A stretch of DNA of 64,000 nucleotides from NCBI RefSeq assembly GCF_015354315.1, contig NZ_JADKYY010000009.1:29252-93251 (forward strand), read 5' to 3'. The stretch comes from Planobacterium oryzisoli (GTDB taxonomy: Bacteria; Bacteroidota; Bacteroidia; Flavobacteriales; Weeksellaceae). Shown here piece after piece: positions 35,294 through 44,564 of this stretch (its first letter is position 1; every line of letters begins with the position of its first letter). Made by a program: the position numbers and the translations under genes. Under the pieces are notes generated by a model. The model made no database searches. It saw only the letters and a program-made list of their open reading frames with translations, and was not told where the DNA came from.

Positions 35294-36547
35294 ATGAGCA
35301 ATCCACAGACAGAAAAACGCAACAGCCAATATTTTATTGACCTCGAAAACAAATACGGGGCACATAATTATCATCCGCTTCCTGTAGTACTTGAGCGTGG
35401 AGAAGGCGTTTACGTATGGGACGTGGAAGGTAAGAGGTACTTTGATTTCCTATCTGCGTATTCTGCAGTGAACCAAGGCCATTCGCATCCAAAAATTGTC
35501 TCAGCACTCACTCATCAGGCCCAAACACTAGCGCTTACCTCAAGAGCATTCTACAATTCTTTACTGGGCCAATACGAAGAGAAAATAACTAAACTTTTCG
35601 GATTTGATAAAGTACTCCCAATGAACTCTGGCGCAGAAGCGGTGGAAACTGCACTTAAGCTTGCGAGAAAATGGGGATATGAGGTAAAGAAAATCCAAGG
35701 AAATCAGGCTAAAATCATTGTATGTGAAAACAACTTCCACGGTAGGACCACCACTATAATATCCTTTTCCAACGACCCTGATGCTCATGATAATTTTGGC
35801 CCGTACACGCAGGGATTCGTACGTATCCCTTATAATGACATTTCAGAACTTGAATTGGTATTAAAGAGCGAAGGCTCGAATATTGCTGCGTTTCTGGTAG
35901 AACCCATTCAAGGTGAAGCAGGAGTATTTGTTCCGGATTCAGGATACTTGTCCAGCGCCAAGGAGCTGTGTGATAAATACAATGTGCTTTTTATAGCGGA
36001 TGAGGTGCAAACAGGTATAGCCCGTACAGGTAAACTTCTTGCTTGCCATCACGAAAAAGTCCATCCAGACATTTTAATCCTCGGCAAAGCACTTTCCGGT
36101 GGTATGTATCCCGTCTCTGCCGTTCTTGCGAATAACAATGTAATGGACGTAATCCATCCCGGACAACACGGTTCTACATTTGGAGGCAATCCTTTAGCTT
36201 GCGCCGTTGCAATAGCTGCACTAGAAGTAGTAATAGAAGAAAATCTCGCAGAGAGAGCTGAGCATCTTGGAACTATGTTTCGCCAGGAGATGCAAAAAAT
36301 AATTGAACAGACCGATTTGATTCATGGTGTACGTGGCAAAGGGTTACTCAATGCGATCTTGATAAATGACAGCCAAGATTCACCAACAGCATGGAATTTG
36401 TGTCTACAATTGAAAGAGAAAGGACTTCTTGCAAAACCAACACATGGCAACATCATTCGACTGGCGCCACCATTAGTTATGAATGAAGAACAGATGCTCG
36501 AATGCCTTACAATATTAAAGGAGACCATTTTAGAATTCAAATCGTAA
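35294..36547 (+). CDS. rocD: Ornithine--oxo-acid transaminase
   Basis: PLP enzyme converting ornithine and 2-oxoglutarate to glutamate semialdehyde. The 417-residue class III aminotransferase has the Y-rich N-terminus ([19 protein letters not shown]), the PLP-binding [20 protein letters not shown] region (about 105-125), the aspartate motif [14 protein letters not shown] and the Schiff-base lysine in [15 protein letters not shown] (about 263). The pattern distinguishes OAT from acetylornithine aminotransferase. A GTG three bases upstream of the ATG is possible but less likely. It ends on TAATG shared with the next gene. Confidence 0.94.
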   Translation: MSNPQTEKRNSQYFIDLENKYGAHNYHPLPVVLERGEGVYVWDVEGKRYFDFLSAYSAVNQGHSHPKIVSALTHQAQTLALTSRAFYNSLLGQYEEKITKLFGFDKVLPMNSGAEAVETALKLARKWGYEVKKIQGNQAKIIVCENNFHGRTTTIISFSNDPDAHDNFGPYTQGFVRIPYNDISELELVLKSEGSNIAAFLVEPIQGEAGVFVPDSGYLSSAKELCDKYNVLFIADEVQTGIARTGKLLACHHEKVHPDILILGKALSGGMYPVSAVLANNNVMDVIHPGQHGSTFGGNPLACAVAIAALEVVIEENLAERAEHLGTMFRQEMQKIIEQTDLIHGVRGKGLLNAILINDSQDSPTAWNLCLQLKEKGLLAKPTHGNIIRLAPPLVMNEEQMLECLTILKETILEFKS

Positions 36548-37320
36548 TGAATTTCTCAGTCGCAATTAATACATTAAATGCTGAACATTGGCTGGCAGAT
36601 GTATTGCAATCTGTAGCGGATTGCCAAGAAGTAGTAATATGCGACATGTATAGCACAGATCGTACTGTGGAGATTGCTAAAGCGTTTGGCGCAAGAGTAA
36701 TCTATCACGAGCGGACAGGATATGTAGAACCTGCCCGAAATTTTCTTCTTTCACAAGTTAAGACCGAATGGATTCTTCTTTTAGATGCTGACGAGACCGT
36801 ATCGCAAGATCTAAAAGAATTATTAGATAAAATTGCACAGGAAAATAAATTTGCGGCAGTTAAAATTCCAAGAAGAAACTATTTTTTGGGCAAATTCATG
36901 CATGCTGCCTCACCGGATTATAATATTCGTTTTTTTAGAAAGAAAGCCATACACTGGCCTGAGCATATTCATTCCACACCAGAAGTAAATGGCTCCATCT
37001 TAACAGTTCCTAATTCACAAGACTTGAGCATTGAGCATTTAGCGAACGATTCCCTCTCGGACATTTTAAGAAAAACAGATACCTACACCGATGCAGAAGT
37101 TAAACGTAGAGCAGGAAAAAAAATTAGTTTATTAGGTCTTATTCTTTCCCCCTTTGTACGGTTCTTAAAATTTTATTTCCTGAAAAAAGGATTTCAAGAT
37201 GGTATACCTGGGCTGATTTTTGCAGTCACCAAAGCCCACTACAAATTCTACACTTTAGCTAAAATCTACCAATTTAGTAGCAGAAATGAAGCAAAAAACC
37301 ATCGTACTCGGAGCACCTAA
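36547..37320 (+). CDS. Glycosyltransferase family 2 protein
   Basis: The 257-residue protein has the GT-A fold of family 2: FSVAINTLNAEHWLADVLQSV, CDMYSTDRTVEIAKAFGARV, and the metal DXD in LLLDADETV (about residue 80). The NYFLGKFM and RFFRKKAIHWPEHIHSTPEV segments recall WaaE-type LPS core beta-glucosyltransferases, which makes lipid-A/LPS core assembly a reasonable guess. The start ATG overlaps the rocD stop by one base and its end overlaps the next gene by 35 bases. Confidence 0.9.
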   Translation: MNFSVAINTLNAEHWLADVLQSVADCQEVVICDMYSTDRTVEIAKAFGARVIYHERTGYVEPARNFLLSQVKTEWILLLDADETVSQDLKELLDKIAQENKFAAVKIPRRNYFLGKFMHAASPDYNIRFFRKKAIHWPEHIHSTPEVNGSILTVPNSQDLSIEHLANDSLSDILRKTDTYTDAEVKRRAGKKISLLGLILSPFVRFLKFYFLKKGFQDGIPGLIFAVTKAHYKFYTLAKIYQFSSRNEAKNHRTRST

Positions 37321-38302
37321 GACATTTGATTTAAGTGATCAAATTGTTCTGAATTTAGAGTGTTTGGGATTTAAAGTAATTGACATCTCCTTTGATCAAA
37401 AGTTTAGATATAAAAATCTGTTTCAGCGCCTGCACAATTTAGTACGTAAGCTGCTTTTCAATGATCGTTCCCTTAAAATCCGTTTTCGCTTTGATGACTA
37501 CAAGGCGGATATTTACAAAAAAGTAAATGCGGTAGAAAAAGTGGATTATGCACTAATTATTCGTCCAGACAATTACCCAATCTATTTTCTTAAGGATCTA
37601 AAAGAACGAACATCGTTAATGGTTGGTTACCAATGGGACGGCTTACATATATTTCCGGAAATACGAAAATATTATAATCTATTCGACCGCTTCTATGTTT
37701 TTGACCCTGCAGACGTCTCACCCATCCATCATCCCTTAACCAATTTCTACTTTGATTACAAATCGAGCCTAACTCCTCCTTTCACGAAAAAGAAAGTATA
37801 CTTTTTAGGAACCTTTTTAGAATCACGCGCACCGTTCTTAAAAAAAATAATAAGTGAAATAAAGCGTGCTGGCTATGAGCCGCAAATTTACCTTCTAACA
37901 AGAAACTCAGGAAAGCACTTGTCTTACATAGATTGTGGGGCTACATTCCTCTCCACTCCCCTAAGCTTTGAAGAAAACCTCAATCACATGCAAAATGCTG
38001 CTGTATTAATTGATTTTTTAAACAACAAGCATCAGGGGCTCTCATTCCGCATATTTGAAGCAATTGGCTCGGGTAAGAAAATTCTCACAAATAACGCTTC
38101 GGTAAGAAATTATGATTTCTATAATGAGAATAACATATTTGTATTTAATGAGAATAATATGGACGCCATAGCAGAGTTTCTACAAAAACCCTTTATTCCA
38201 TTGGACGCAGAACTTAAAAAGAAATACAGCTTCACCAACTGGATACATTACGTTCTACAGATACCTCCCTTTGCACCAATATGTCTACCTGACGTGAAGT
38301 AA
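37286..38302 (+). CDS. Putative glycosyltransferase (GT-B-like), LPS type
   Basis: The 338-residue cytoplasmic protein has no textbook catalytic motif that I can name, but its layout suits a GT-B transferase: an N-terminal Rossmann-like part (KTIVLGAPKTFDLSDQIVLNLECLGFKVI), a central YFLGTFLESRAPFLKKIISEIK segment that starts the second domain, and a C-terminal SFRIFEAIGSGKKILTNN region resembling nucleotide-sugar binding loops. It overlaps the GT2 gene by 35 bases, so the two are probably coupled in glycan assembly. Assignment is tentative. Confidence 0.65.
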   Translation: MKQKTIVLGAPKTFDLSDQIVLNLECLGFKVIDISFDQKFRYKNLFQRLHNLVRKLLFNDRSLKIRFRFDDYKADIYKKVNAVEKVDYALIIRPDNYPIYFLKDLKERTSLMVGYQWDGLHIFPEIRKYYNLFDRFYVFDPADVSPIHHPLTNFYFDYKSSLTPPFTKKKVYFLGTFLESRAPFLKKIISEIKRAGYEPQIYLLTRNSGKHLSYIDCGATFLSTPLSFEENLNHMQNAAVLIDFLNNKHQGLSFRIFEAIGSGKKILTNNASVRNYDFYNENNIFVFNENNMDAIAEFLQKPFIPLDAELKKKYSFTNWIHYVLQIPPFAPICLPDVK

Positions 38303-38353
38303 TACAGACATAAAATCGTAGGTCTGAACCTCTACCAATAACTCATTAATTAG

Positions 38354-38361
38354 TAAATTTG
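38354..38361 (+). promoter_or_regulatory. -7 promoter element of gltX
   Basis: Reads TAAATTTG, 17 bases before the ATG. Confidence 0.55.
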
Positions 38362-38378
38362 CGCATTAAAGACAATTT

Positions 38379-39902
38379 ATGAATAATGTGAGAGTGCGTT
38401 TTGCACCAAGCCCGACAGGACCCTTGCACTTAGGTGGCGTCAGAACGGCTTTATACGATTACCTTTTTGCAAAAAAACAGAAAGGCACCTTTGTGCTTCG
38501 AATTGAAGATACAGATTCCCAACGGTTTGTGGAAGGTGCAGAAGAATACATTATGGAAGCTCTGGAATGGTGTGGTATAACTCCTGATGAAAGTCCAAAG
38601 CACGGTGGCCCCTATGGCCCCTACCGTCAAAGCGAAAGAAGAGCTATTTATGATAAATATACAGAGCAAATCCTTAAAACCGACTTTGCTTATTTAGCGT
38701 TTGATACTCCCGAGGAACTCGAAGAGATTAGAAAAGAATACGAAGAAAAAGGGGAAGTTTTCGCTTACAATTACTTTACAAGAACTCGACTAAGAAATAG
38801 CTTATCACTTTCGAAGGAAGAAACGAGTGATCTCTTACTCCAAAAGACACCTTACGTAGTTCGTTTTAAAATGCCCGTAGATAGGATTCTCCAGCTGGAG
38901 GACCTCATCAGAGGTAAATTTTCGGTCAATACCAACACATTAGACGACAAAGTTCTTGTAAAAAACGACGGAATGCCTACGTACCATTTTGCAAACATCA
39001 TTGATGATCATCTCATGGAAATTTCTCATGTAATTAGAGGTGAGGAATGGCTTCCATCAATGGGACTACACGTACTGCTGTATGAAGCTTTTGATTGGGA
39101 TCCTCCGAAATTCGCGCATCTCTCACTTATACTTAAACCCGAAGGCAAAGGTAAATTAAGCAAAAGGGACGGAGACAAATTCGGATTCCCCGTCTTTCCG
39201 TTAGAATTCAAAGATCCTACATCAGGAACGGTCTCTATGGGTTATCGAGAGCAAGGATACTATCCGGAAGCTTTTATTAACTTCCTAGCGCTGCTAGGGT
39301 GGACTCCCGCAGACAATAAAGAAATCCTTTCCTTATCAGAAATGATCGAAGAATTTGATATTGAAAAGCTGCATAAGGCGGGAGCCCGCTTCAGCAAGGA
39401 GAAAGCGGAATGGTTTAATCAACAATATCTTCACCTTCGCTCTGATAAAGACGTTTTAGAAGATATACGACCTATGATTACACAGGGGAATACGCCCCTG
39501 ACAGAGGAAAAACTACTAAAGATTGTATCCTTAATGAAAGACCGGTGCATCTATGCAAAGGATATTGTCACAGAAGGTAAATTCTTTTTTAAAGCACCCT
39601 CCTACTACGACGAAAAAGCGGTACAAAAAGCGTGGAGTGACAGCAGTACCTCCATCCTTGAAAACCTAAGTCTTAAATTGGAGATTACAGCTATGAATGC
39701 TGCTGAAATAAAAGATACAATAAAGCTTGCAGCAACTAATGAAGGGGTTGGTATTGGCAAAGTTATGATGCCTTTACGGTTGGCATTAGTTGGTGAACTG
39801 ACAGGACCAGACGTACCAGATATTATAGAGGTCCTTGGAAAAGAGGAATCGATTAGTCGCATACGTAATGCGGTGAATAATATACCTACATTATCGGCAT
39901 AA
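38379..39902 (+). CDS. gltX: Glutamate--tRNA ligase
   Basis: Class I synthetase charging tRNA-Glu. The 507-residue protein has the HIGH region as FAPSPTGPLHLGGVRTALY (residues 7-25), the KMSKS-type loop GKLSKRDGDKFG (about 257-268) and a C-terminal helical anticodon-binding domain. The VRFAPSP start and overall length are standard for the bacterial enzyme. It has its own -7 element and is followed by accA with a separate promoter element. Confidence 0.97.
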   Translation: MNNVRVRFAPSPTGPLHLGGVRTALYDYLFAKKQKGTFVLRIEDTDSQRFVEGAEEYIMEALEWCGITPDESPKHGGPYGPYRQSERRAIYDKYTEQILKTDFAYLAFDTPEELEEIRKEYEEKGEVFAYNYFTRTRLRNSLSLSKEETSDLLLQKTPYVVRFKMPVDRILQLEDLIRGKFSVNTNTLDDKVLVKNDGMPTYHFANIIDDHLMEISHVIRGEEWLPSMGLHVLLYEAFDWDPPKFAHLSLILKPEGKGKLSKRDGDKFGFPVFPLEFKDPTSGTVSMGYREQGYYPEAFINFLALLGWTPADNKEILSLSEMIEEFDIEKLHKAGARFSKEKAEWFNQQYLHLRSDKDVLEDIRPMITQGNTPLTEEKLLKIVSLMKDRCIYAKDIVTEGKFFFKAPSYYDEKAVQKAWSDSSTSILENLSLKLEITAMNAAEIKDTIKLAATNEGVGIGKVMMPLRLALVGELTGPDVPDIIEVLGKEESISRIRNAVNNIPTLSA

Positions 39903-39907
39903 ATCAC

Positions 39908-39915
39908 TAAATTTG
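39908..39915 (+). promoter_or_regulatory. -7 promoter element of accA
   Basis: Reads TAAATTTG, 21 bases before the ATG and just past the gltX stop codon. Confidence 0.55.
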
Positions 39916-39936
39916 GAGCATCTATTATAATAATAA

Positions 39937-40893
39937 ATGGAATATCTAGAATTTGAACAGCCGATAAAAGAGCTAATGGATCAGTACCAGGCATGCGCGC
40001 TTGTAGGTGAAGAAAGCGGCGTAGATGTGAAATTGGCCTGCAGTCAGATCGAGACTAAAATCGCTGAGAAAAAACAAGAAATATACGGCAACCTAACTCC
40101 TTGGCAAACGGTACAGCTTTCCAGACATCCGGACAGACCCTATACATTGGATTTCATTCAGGGAATTGCAGATAAAGGAAGTTTTTTGGAACTTCATGGA
40201 GATCGGTCTTTCGCTGATGACAAAGCAATGGTAGGTGGGCTGGCCACAATCGACGGAAACTCGGTGATGCTAATAGGCACCCAAAAAGGGAGAACAACAA
40301 AAGAGCGTCAACAGAGACGCTTTGGAATGCCTAACCCTGAAGGGTATAGAAAAGCGCTACGCCTTATGAAACTGGCGGAAAAATTCCAGATACCTGTCGT
40401 AACCTTTTTAGACACGCCAGGAGCATATCCCGGGTTGGAAGCAGAGGAAAGAGGGCAAGGGGAAGCTATCGCCCGCAACATTTTTGAAATGGTCCAACTT
40501 AAAACCCCAATACTAACCTATGTGATTGGTGAAGGAGCTAGTGGAGGTGCGTTGGGTATAGGAGTAGGTAATAAGGTTTTTATGCTTCAATACACCTGGT
40601 ATTCGGTTATAGCACCCGAAAGTTGCTCGTCGATACTTTGGCGCAATTGGGACCATAAAGAAGATGCTGCAGGGGCTTTAAAACTGACACCAAAGGACAT
40701 GCTCAAAAATAAAATCATCGACGGAATCATAGATGAGCCTTTGGGCGGTGCGCAATACAACCCATCCGAAGCATACATGAATGTAAAGCATTCAATTTTA
40801 AGAGAGATACAAATTTTAAAATCCAAATCTGTCAAGGAACTCGTACACGAAAGACAGGAAAAATTCATCCAGATGGGTGAGTGGAAAGGTTAG
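39937..40893 (+). CDS. accA: Acetyl-CoA carboxylase carboxyltransferase subunit alpha
   Basis: Forms, with AccD, the carboxyltransferase that makes malonyl-CoA. The 318-residue protein follows the AccA pattern: N-terminal helical part, [64 protein letters not shown] core (split here as [11 protein letters not shown] and [16 protein letters not shown]), [25 protein letters not shown] and [15 protein letters not shown] with the oxyanion glycines. Length matches the family. accD is not in the window. Confidence 0.96.
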   Translation: MEYLEFEQPIKELMDQYQACALVGEESGVDVKLACSQIETKIAEKKQEIYGNLTPWQTVQLSRHPDRPYTLDFIQGIADKGSFLELHGDRSFADDKAMVGGLATIDGNSVMLIGTQKGRTTKERQQRRFGMPNPEGYRKALRLMKLAEKFQIPVVTFLDTPGAYPGLEAEERGQGEAIARNIFEMVQLKTPILTYVIGEGASGGALGIGVGNKVFMLQYTWYSVIAPESCSSILWRNWDHKEDAAGALKLTPKDMLKNKIIDGIIDEPLGGAQYNPSEAYMNVKHSILREIQILKSKSVKELVHERQEKFIQMGEWKG

Positions 40894-40897
40894 TACT

Positions 40898-40925
40898 AAA
40901 GCTGGATTTATTCCAGCTTTTTTTT
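40898..40925 (+). terminator. Terminator after accA
   Basis: A perfect 9-bp stem (40898-40906 with 40912-40920) followed by a T run. Confidence 0.88.
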
Positions 40926-40991
40926 GCATAACCCCTAAACACATACTTCTATGTGGAGTACTAATGCAAATAATTTTTGCATATTATTTCT

Positions 40992-40999
40992 TATCTTTG
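40992..40999 (+). promoter_or_regulatory. -7 promoter element of tsf
   Basis: Reads TATCTTTG, 55 bases before the ATG. Confidence 0.6.
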
Positions 41000-41054
41000 C
41001 AACTCGAAAATCAAAACAGATTCAAACAGTAAGGTTAAATAAAAAATTGACAAT

Positions 41055-41879
41055 ATGTATACACCAGTCGCTGCAGATGTAGCAAAACTTAGAAACACCA
41101 CCGGTGCCGGAATGATGGATTGCAAAAAAGCTCTAGTAGAAGCTGAAGGCGATTTTGACAAAGCAATTGAAATCCTAAGAAAGAAAGGCCAAAAGGTTGC
41201 AGCTAATAGAGCAGACAGAGAATCTACCGAAGGAGCTGTAATTGCAAAAGTCAATGCAGACAATACCTTAGGAGCAATTATATCTCTAAACTGCGAAACC
41301 GATTTCGTAGCTAAAAACCAAGATTTCATAGACCTAGCACAACAGTTGGCGCAGCAAGCTCTTAACTTCTCTAACAAAGAGGAATTTTTAGCGTCTGATT
41401 TTAATGGCATAAGCGTTGCGGAAAAGTTAACAGAACAGACAGGAGTTATCGGTGAAAAAATTGAAATCGGAGCATTCGAAACTATTCAAGGTCCTTTCCT
41501 AGGTGCCTACATCCACGCAGGAAATAAAATTGCTGCTATCACCTCATTGTCTGAAAATGTAGAAGGAGCTGAAGAGGTAGCTAAATCTGTGTCTATGCAG
41601 GTTGCTGCGATGAATCCTATTGCATTGGATGAAACACAAGTTTCTCAAGAGACTATTGACAAAGAATTAGAAATTGAGAAAGAATTACTAATTAAAGAAG
41701 GGAAGCCAGAAAACATCATTGAAAACATCCTTAAAGGTAAGATGCAGAGATTCTATAAAGACAACACTCTTGTACACCAAGCCTTTATAAAAGACGGTCA
41801 GCAATCTGTAGCAGACTACGTAAAATCAGTGAATGCAGATTTAAAAGTATTAGGATTTGTGAGAGTATCACTTACTTAA
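41055..41879 (+). CDS. tsf: Elongation factor Ts
   Basis: Nucleotide exchange factor for EF-Tu. The 274-residue product has the N-terminal UBA-like domain with VAKLRNTTGAGMMDCKKALVEAEGDFDKAIEILRKKG, the LGAIISLNCETDFVAKNQDFIDLA core and the C-terminal SVADYVKS segment. In most genomes it follows rpsB; here rpsB lies 2.5 kb away on the opposite strand and tsf has its own -7 element and terminator. Confidence 0.97.
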   Translation: MYTPVAADVAKLRNTTGAGMMDCKKALVEAEGDFDKAIEILRKKGQKVAANRADRESTEGAVIAKVNADNTLGAIISLNCETDFVAKNQDFIDLAQQLAQQALNFSNKEEFLASDFNGISVAEKLTEQTGVIGEKIEIGAFETIQGPFLGAYIHAGNKIAAITSLSENVEGAEEVAKSVSMQVAAMNPIALDETQVSQETIDKELEIEKELLIKEGKPENIIENILKGKMQRFYKDNTLVHQAFIKDGQQSVADYVKSVNADLKVLGFVRVSLT

Positions 41880-41901
41880 TTATACAGTATTATAAGTTGT
41901 T

Positions 41902-41936
41902 AATCCCTGCAGGCCAACCTTGCAGGGATTTTTTTA
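41902..41936 (+). terminator. Terminator after tsf
   Basis: A perfect 10-bp stem (41902-41911 with 41921-41930) followed by seven T. Confidence 0.9.
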
Positions 41937-42024
41937 TTAGAATATTAACATTGTACCTAATTAATTTAATGAAGTTTAACGATGTTGCTTCTTACTCTCC
42001 AGCCTACGGACAACGGATAAGTAG

Positions 42025-42032
42025 TATTTTTG
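42025..42032 (+). promoter_or_regulatory. -7 promoter element seven bases before the ATG of the next gene
   Basis: Reads TATTTTTG and ends at 42032, leaving 42033-42039 before ATG; suggests a leaderless or nearly leaderless transcript. Confidence 0.6.
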
Positions 42033-42039
42033 CATCAAT

Positions 42040-42831
42040 ATGATTCGCCATTTAGTTCTGCTACTACTCATTGTCTTCAACCAAGGATTCGCACAGATGT
42101 ATTCTGGACAAGTATTTATGAGAGAAAACGCTTCCTTATATCTCAATCAAGTCTATGTGACGAATCTAACTACTCAGAAGACCGTCCTATCGAATTACAA
42201 TGGAGAATTTAATATACCCGCCAGCTTTGGAGATGTAGTACGATTTACTTCGATTCTCTCCGACCGACACGATGTAAGGTTAACCCAGCAAATGCTGGAC
42301 AATAAATTGAACTTCATTGAGCTCAAACCGAGCTACCACGAAATCGAAGAAGTAGTAATACGCTGGAAACCCTCAGGTAATCTTCGTCAAGATGTCCTGA
42401 CCATAAAAGAGAACGATAAAAAGATGGAAGTTGCTAGCATAATTGGACTACCTGGCCCCAAGCCAAAAGCAGACGCGGGCTTAGAACCAATTGCAGGCTT
42501 GCAGGGGGGAGGAGTCTCTTTCAGCATTGAAGGAATATATGATGTGCTTTCCGGAGAACGAAAGAAGAAACAGCGCCTATACGAATTTGAGAAAATGATG
42601 AAAGCATTACGTGCTCTTAGACAGTATTATGGTGATGAGTACTTTATTAAGCTTAAAATACCCGTCCACATGATTGATAATTTCCTTCAATTTGTTTATT
42701 CATCTGAGAATCTTCTACCCTATTTAGAAACCAAGAACTTCGAGGCGACGCAACCATCCTTGGAGAAGTATCTGCCTATTTACCATAAGCGTTTAAGAGA
42801 CTCGAGTTTATCCGAAGTAACCAAGTCCTAA
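42040..42831 (+). CDS. Secreted protein with carboxypeptidase-regulatory-like N-terminal domain
   Basis: The 263-residue protein has a signal peptide (residues 1-18, cleavage after GFA) followed by a beta-sandwich like the N-terminal CarbopepD_reg-like domain of TonB-dependent receptors: YSGQVFMRENASLYLNQVYVTN, TVLSNYNGEFNI, and GDVVRFTSI. The rest (about 110-263) is helical and unassigned. There is no beta-barrel, so it is a periplasmic or surface protein, not a receptor. Function unknown. Confidence 0.78.
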   Translation: MIRHLVLLLLIVFNQGFAQMYSGQVFMRENASLYLNQVYVTNLTTQKTVLSNYNGEFNIPASFGDVVRFTSILSDRHDVRLTQQMLDNKLNFIELKPSYHEIEEVVIRWKPSGNLRQDVLTIKENDKKMEVASIIGLPGPKPKADAGLEPIAGLQGGGVSFSIEGIYDVLSGERKKKQRLYEFEKMMKALRALRQYYGDEYFIKLKIPVHMIDNFLQFVYSSENLLPYLETKNFEATQPSLEKYLPIYHKRLRDSSLSEVTKS

Positions 42832-42846
42832 TCCCCGGAATCTCCT

Positions 42847-42854
42847 TACCTTTG
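42847..42854 (+). promoter_or_regulatory. -7 promoter element of trmB
   Basis: Reads TACCTTTG, 17 bases before the ATG. Confidence 0.6.
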
Positions 42855-42871
42855 CCACTTAAAATTTCAAT

Positions 42872-43555
42872 ATGGGTAAGAAAAATAAGCTTGCACGATT
42901 TGCAGAAAACAAGATACTTCCTAATGTGTACCAACCAACAAGAGGTGAAGCCCTAGAGGGCTATAATCTTAAAGGAAAATGGAGAGAAAAGGTTTTTAAA
43001 AATTCAAATCCAATAGTTCTTGAACTAGGTTGTGGGAAAGGTGAATACACTGTAGGACTTGCAAATTCATTCCCCAACAAGAATTTTATAGGAATTGACA
43101 TCAAAGGCGCACGCTTTTGGTTTGGGGCTAAGGAGGCACATGAAAATGCACTATTGAATGCAGCTTTCCTTCGTACACAAATAGAGCTGCTGGATTCTTT
43201 CTTCGATACTCAAGAAGTAGATGAAATATGGATTACTTTTCCGGACCCGCAAATAAAATACCGACGCACAAAACACCGTCTTACCAACCCGGATTTTCTA
43301 CAGCTTTACAAAAAGGTCCTGAAACCTTCTGGTTCGATACATCTAAAAACCGATTCTGAATTTCTACACGGATATACATTAGGGCTCTTACAGGGTCTTG
43401 GACACGAAATCCTCACCGCCCACCACGATATCTACGGTGCTCCAGAGTACAATCCAGACACTCCCCTTCTAAGGGATATACAGACCCACTACGAACAGCT
43501 GTTTTCCAGTAAAGGTAAAACTATAACTTATTTACAATTCAGACTTCGCCAATAA
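42872..43555 (+). CDS. trmB: tRNA (guanosine(46)-N7)-methyltransferase
   Basis: Makes m7G46 in the variable loop of tRNA. The 227-residue protein has the SAM motif VLELGCGKGEYTVGLA (about residues 48-63), FIGIDIKGARFWFGAKEA, the catalytic ITFPDPQIKYRRTKHRLTN segment (about 125-143) and GSIHLKTDSEFL. Length and motif order match TrmB. It ends at a strong bidirectional terminator shared with rpsB. Confidence 0.95.
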   Translation: MGKKNKLARFAENKILPNVYQPTRGEALEGYNLKGKWREKVFKNSNPIVLELGCGKGEYTVGLANSFPNKNFIGIDIKGARFWFGAKEAHENALLNAAFLRTQIELLDSFFDTQEVDEIWITFPDPQIKYRRTKHRLTNPDFLQLYKKVLKPSGSIHLKTDSEFLHGYTLGLLQGLGHEILTAHHDIYGAPEYNPDTPLLRDIQTHYEQLFSSKGKTITYLQFRLRQ

Positions 43556-43560
43556 GTTCA

Positions 43561-43600
43561 AAAAAAAAAGAGAGTTGCCCAAAAGACAACTCTCTTTTAC
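43561..43600. terminator. Bidirectional terminator between trmB and rpsB
   Basis: A 12-bp stem (43566-43577 with 43587-43598) with an A run on one side and T on the other, between convergent genes. Confidence 0.88.
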
Positions 43601-43616
43601 TATTCTAAACTTTAGA

Positions 43617-44378
43617 TTATTCGTTATCGAAATCAGCATCTGCCTCTGCGGATACTTTTTCACCTTCTTCTTTAGATTTTTCTTTATCTGCTTTTCTTTG
43701 TGACTGACCGTCTTTAATAGCTTCAGAAACTACAGAAAGAATCATATCAATGGATTTTGATGCATCATCATTCCCAGGAATCACGAAGTCTACCTTTCTT
43801 GGATCAGAATTAGTATCTACAATAGCAAATACAGGAATTCCAAGCTTTTTAGCCTCTGTCACTGCAATGTGCTCTCTCATAATATCCACCACAAAAATTG
43901 CAGAAGGAAGACGCACCATGTCCGCTATTGAACCAAGGTTTTTCTCTAGGTTAGCTCTCTGTCTGTCCACCTGAAGTCTTTCCTTTTTAGACAAAGTTTC
44001 GAACGTACCGTCCTTCTTCATTTTGTCAATGTGGTTCATCTTCTTTACCGCCTTTCTAATAGTAACGAAGTTGGTTAACATACCACCTGGCCATCTTTCT
44101 GTAATATAGGGCATATTAAGTTCTGCAGCATGCTTTGCTACAACTTCTTTAGCCTGTTTTTTAGTTGCTACAAAAAGGATCTTCTTGCCGGCTGAAGTGA
44201 TTTTCTCCAGTGCTGCACAAGCTTCATCCAATTTAACAGCTGTTTTATGTAAATCAACGATGTGAATACCGTTCTTCTCCATAAAAATATATGGAGCCAT
44301 ATTTGGGTTCCACTTTCTAGTCATGTGACCGAAATGAACACCTGCCTCTAAAAGGTCTTTAACATTTGCTCTTGCCAT
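43617..44378 (-). CDS. rpsB: 30S ribosomal protein S2
   Basis: The 253-residue protein shows the S2 pattern: LLEAGVHFGHMTRKWNPNM, GIHIVDLHKT, FVATKKQAKEVV, YITERWPGGMLTNFVTIRKAV and VFAIVDTNSDPRKVDFVIPGNDDASKSI, with an acidic/lysine-rich C-terminal tail (about 226-253). It is the third gene of rplM-rpsI-rpsB; the 186-base gap before it holds a predicted RNA structure. tsf is not downstream as it usually is. Confidence 0.97.
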   Translation of the reverse strand: MARANVKDLLEAGVHFGHMTRKWNPNMAPYIFMEKNGIHIVDLHKTAVKLDEACAALEKITSAGKKILFVATKKQAKEVVAKHAAELNMPYITERWPGGMLTNFVTIRKAVKKMNHIDKMKKDGTFETLSKKERLQVDRQRANLEKNLGSIADMVRLPSAIFVVDIMREHIAVTEAKKLGIPVFAIVDTNSDPRKVDFVIPGNDDASKSIDMILSVVSEAIKDGQSQRKADKEKSKEEGEKVSAEADADFDNE

Positions 44379-44392
44379 GTCTCTTTTTTGTT

Positions 44393-44464
44393 TTTAGTTT
44401 ACGTTCCGCCTTTTCGCAATCAACTCTCCTTTAGATGGGAGAAGAGTTTGGGTGCTAAACTAAA
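44393..44464 (-). other. Structured RNA leader in front of rpsB
   Basis: On the minus strand the rpsB leader can fold into an outer perfect 9-bp stem (44456-44464 with 44393-44401) enclosing an inner 8-bp stem (44438-44440 and 44444-44448 paired with 44422-44429) that has a 3-base bulge. The outer stem ends 14 bases before the ATG, placing it close to the ribosome binding region. This suggests translational control, possibly by S2 itself. Confidence 0.55.
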
Positions 44465-44564
44465 CGGGGCATAGGTTGTCAGAATTGTCCTAAGACTGCA
44501 TTCCAACGGGTTAATAAATAGTTTGGCTCTCTTAGCGATCTGCAAAGAGAAATTAAGGATAGTA

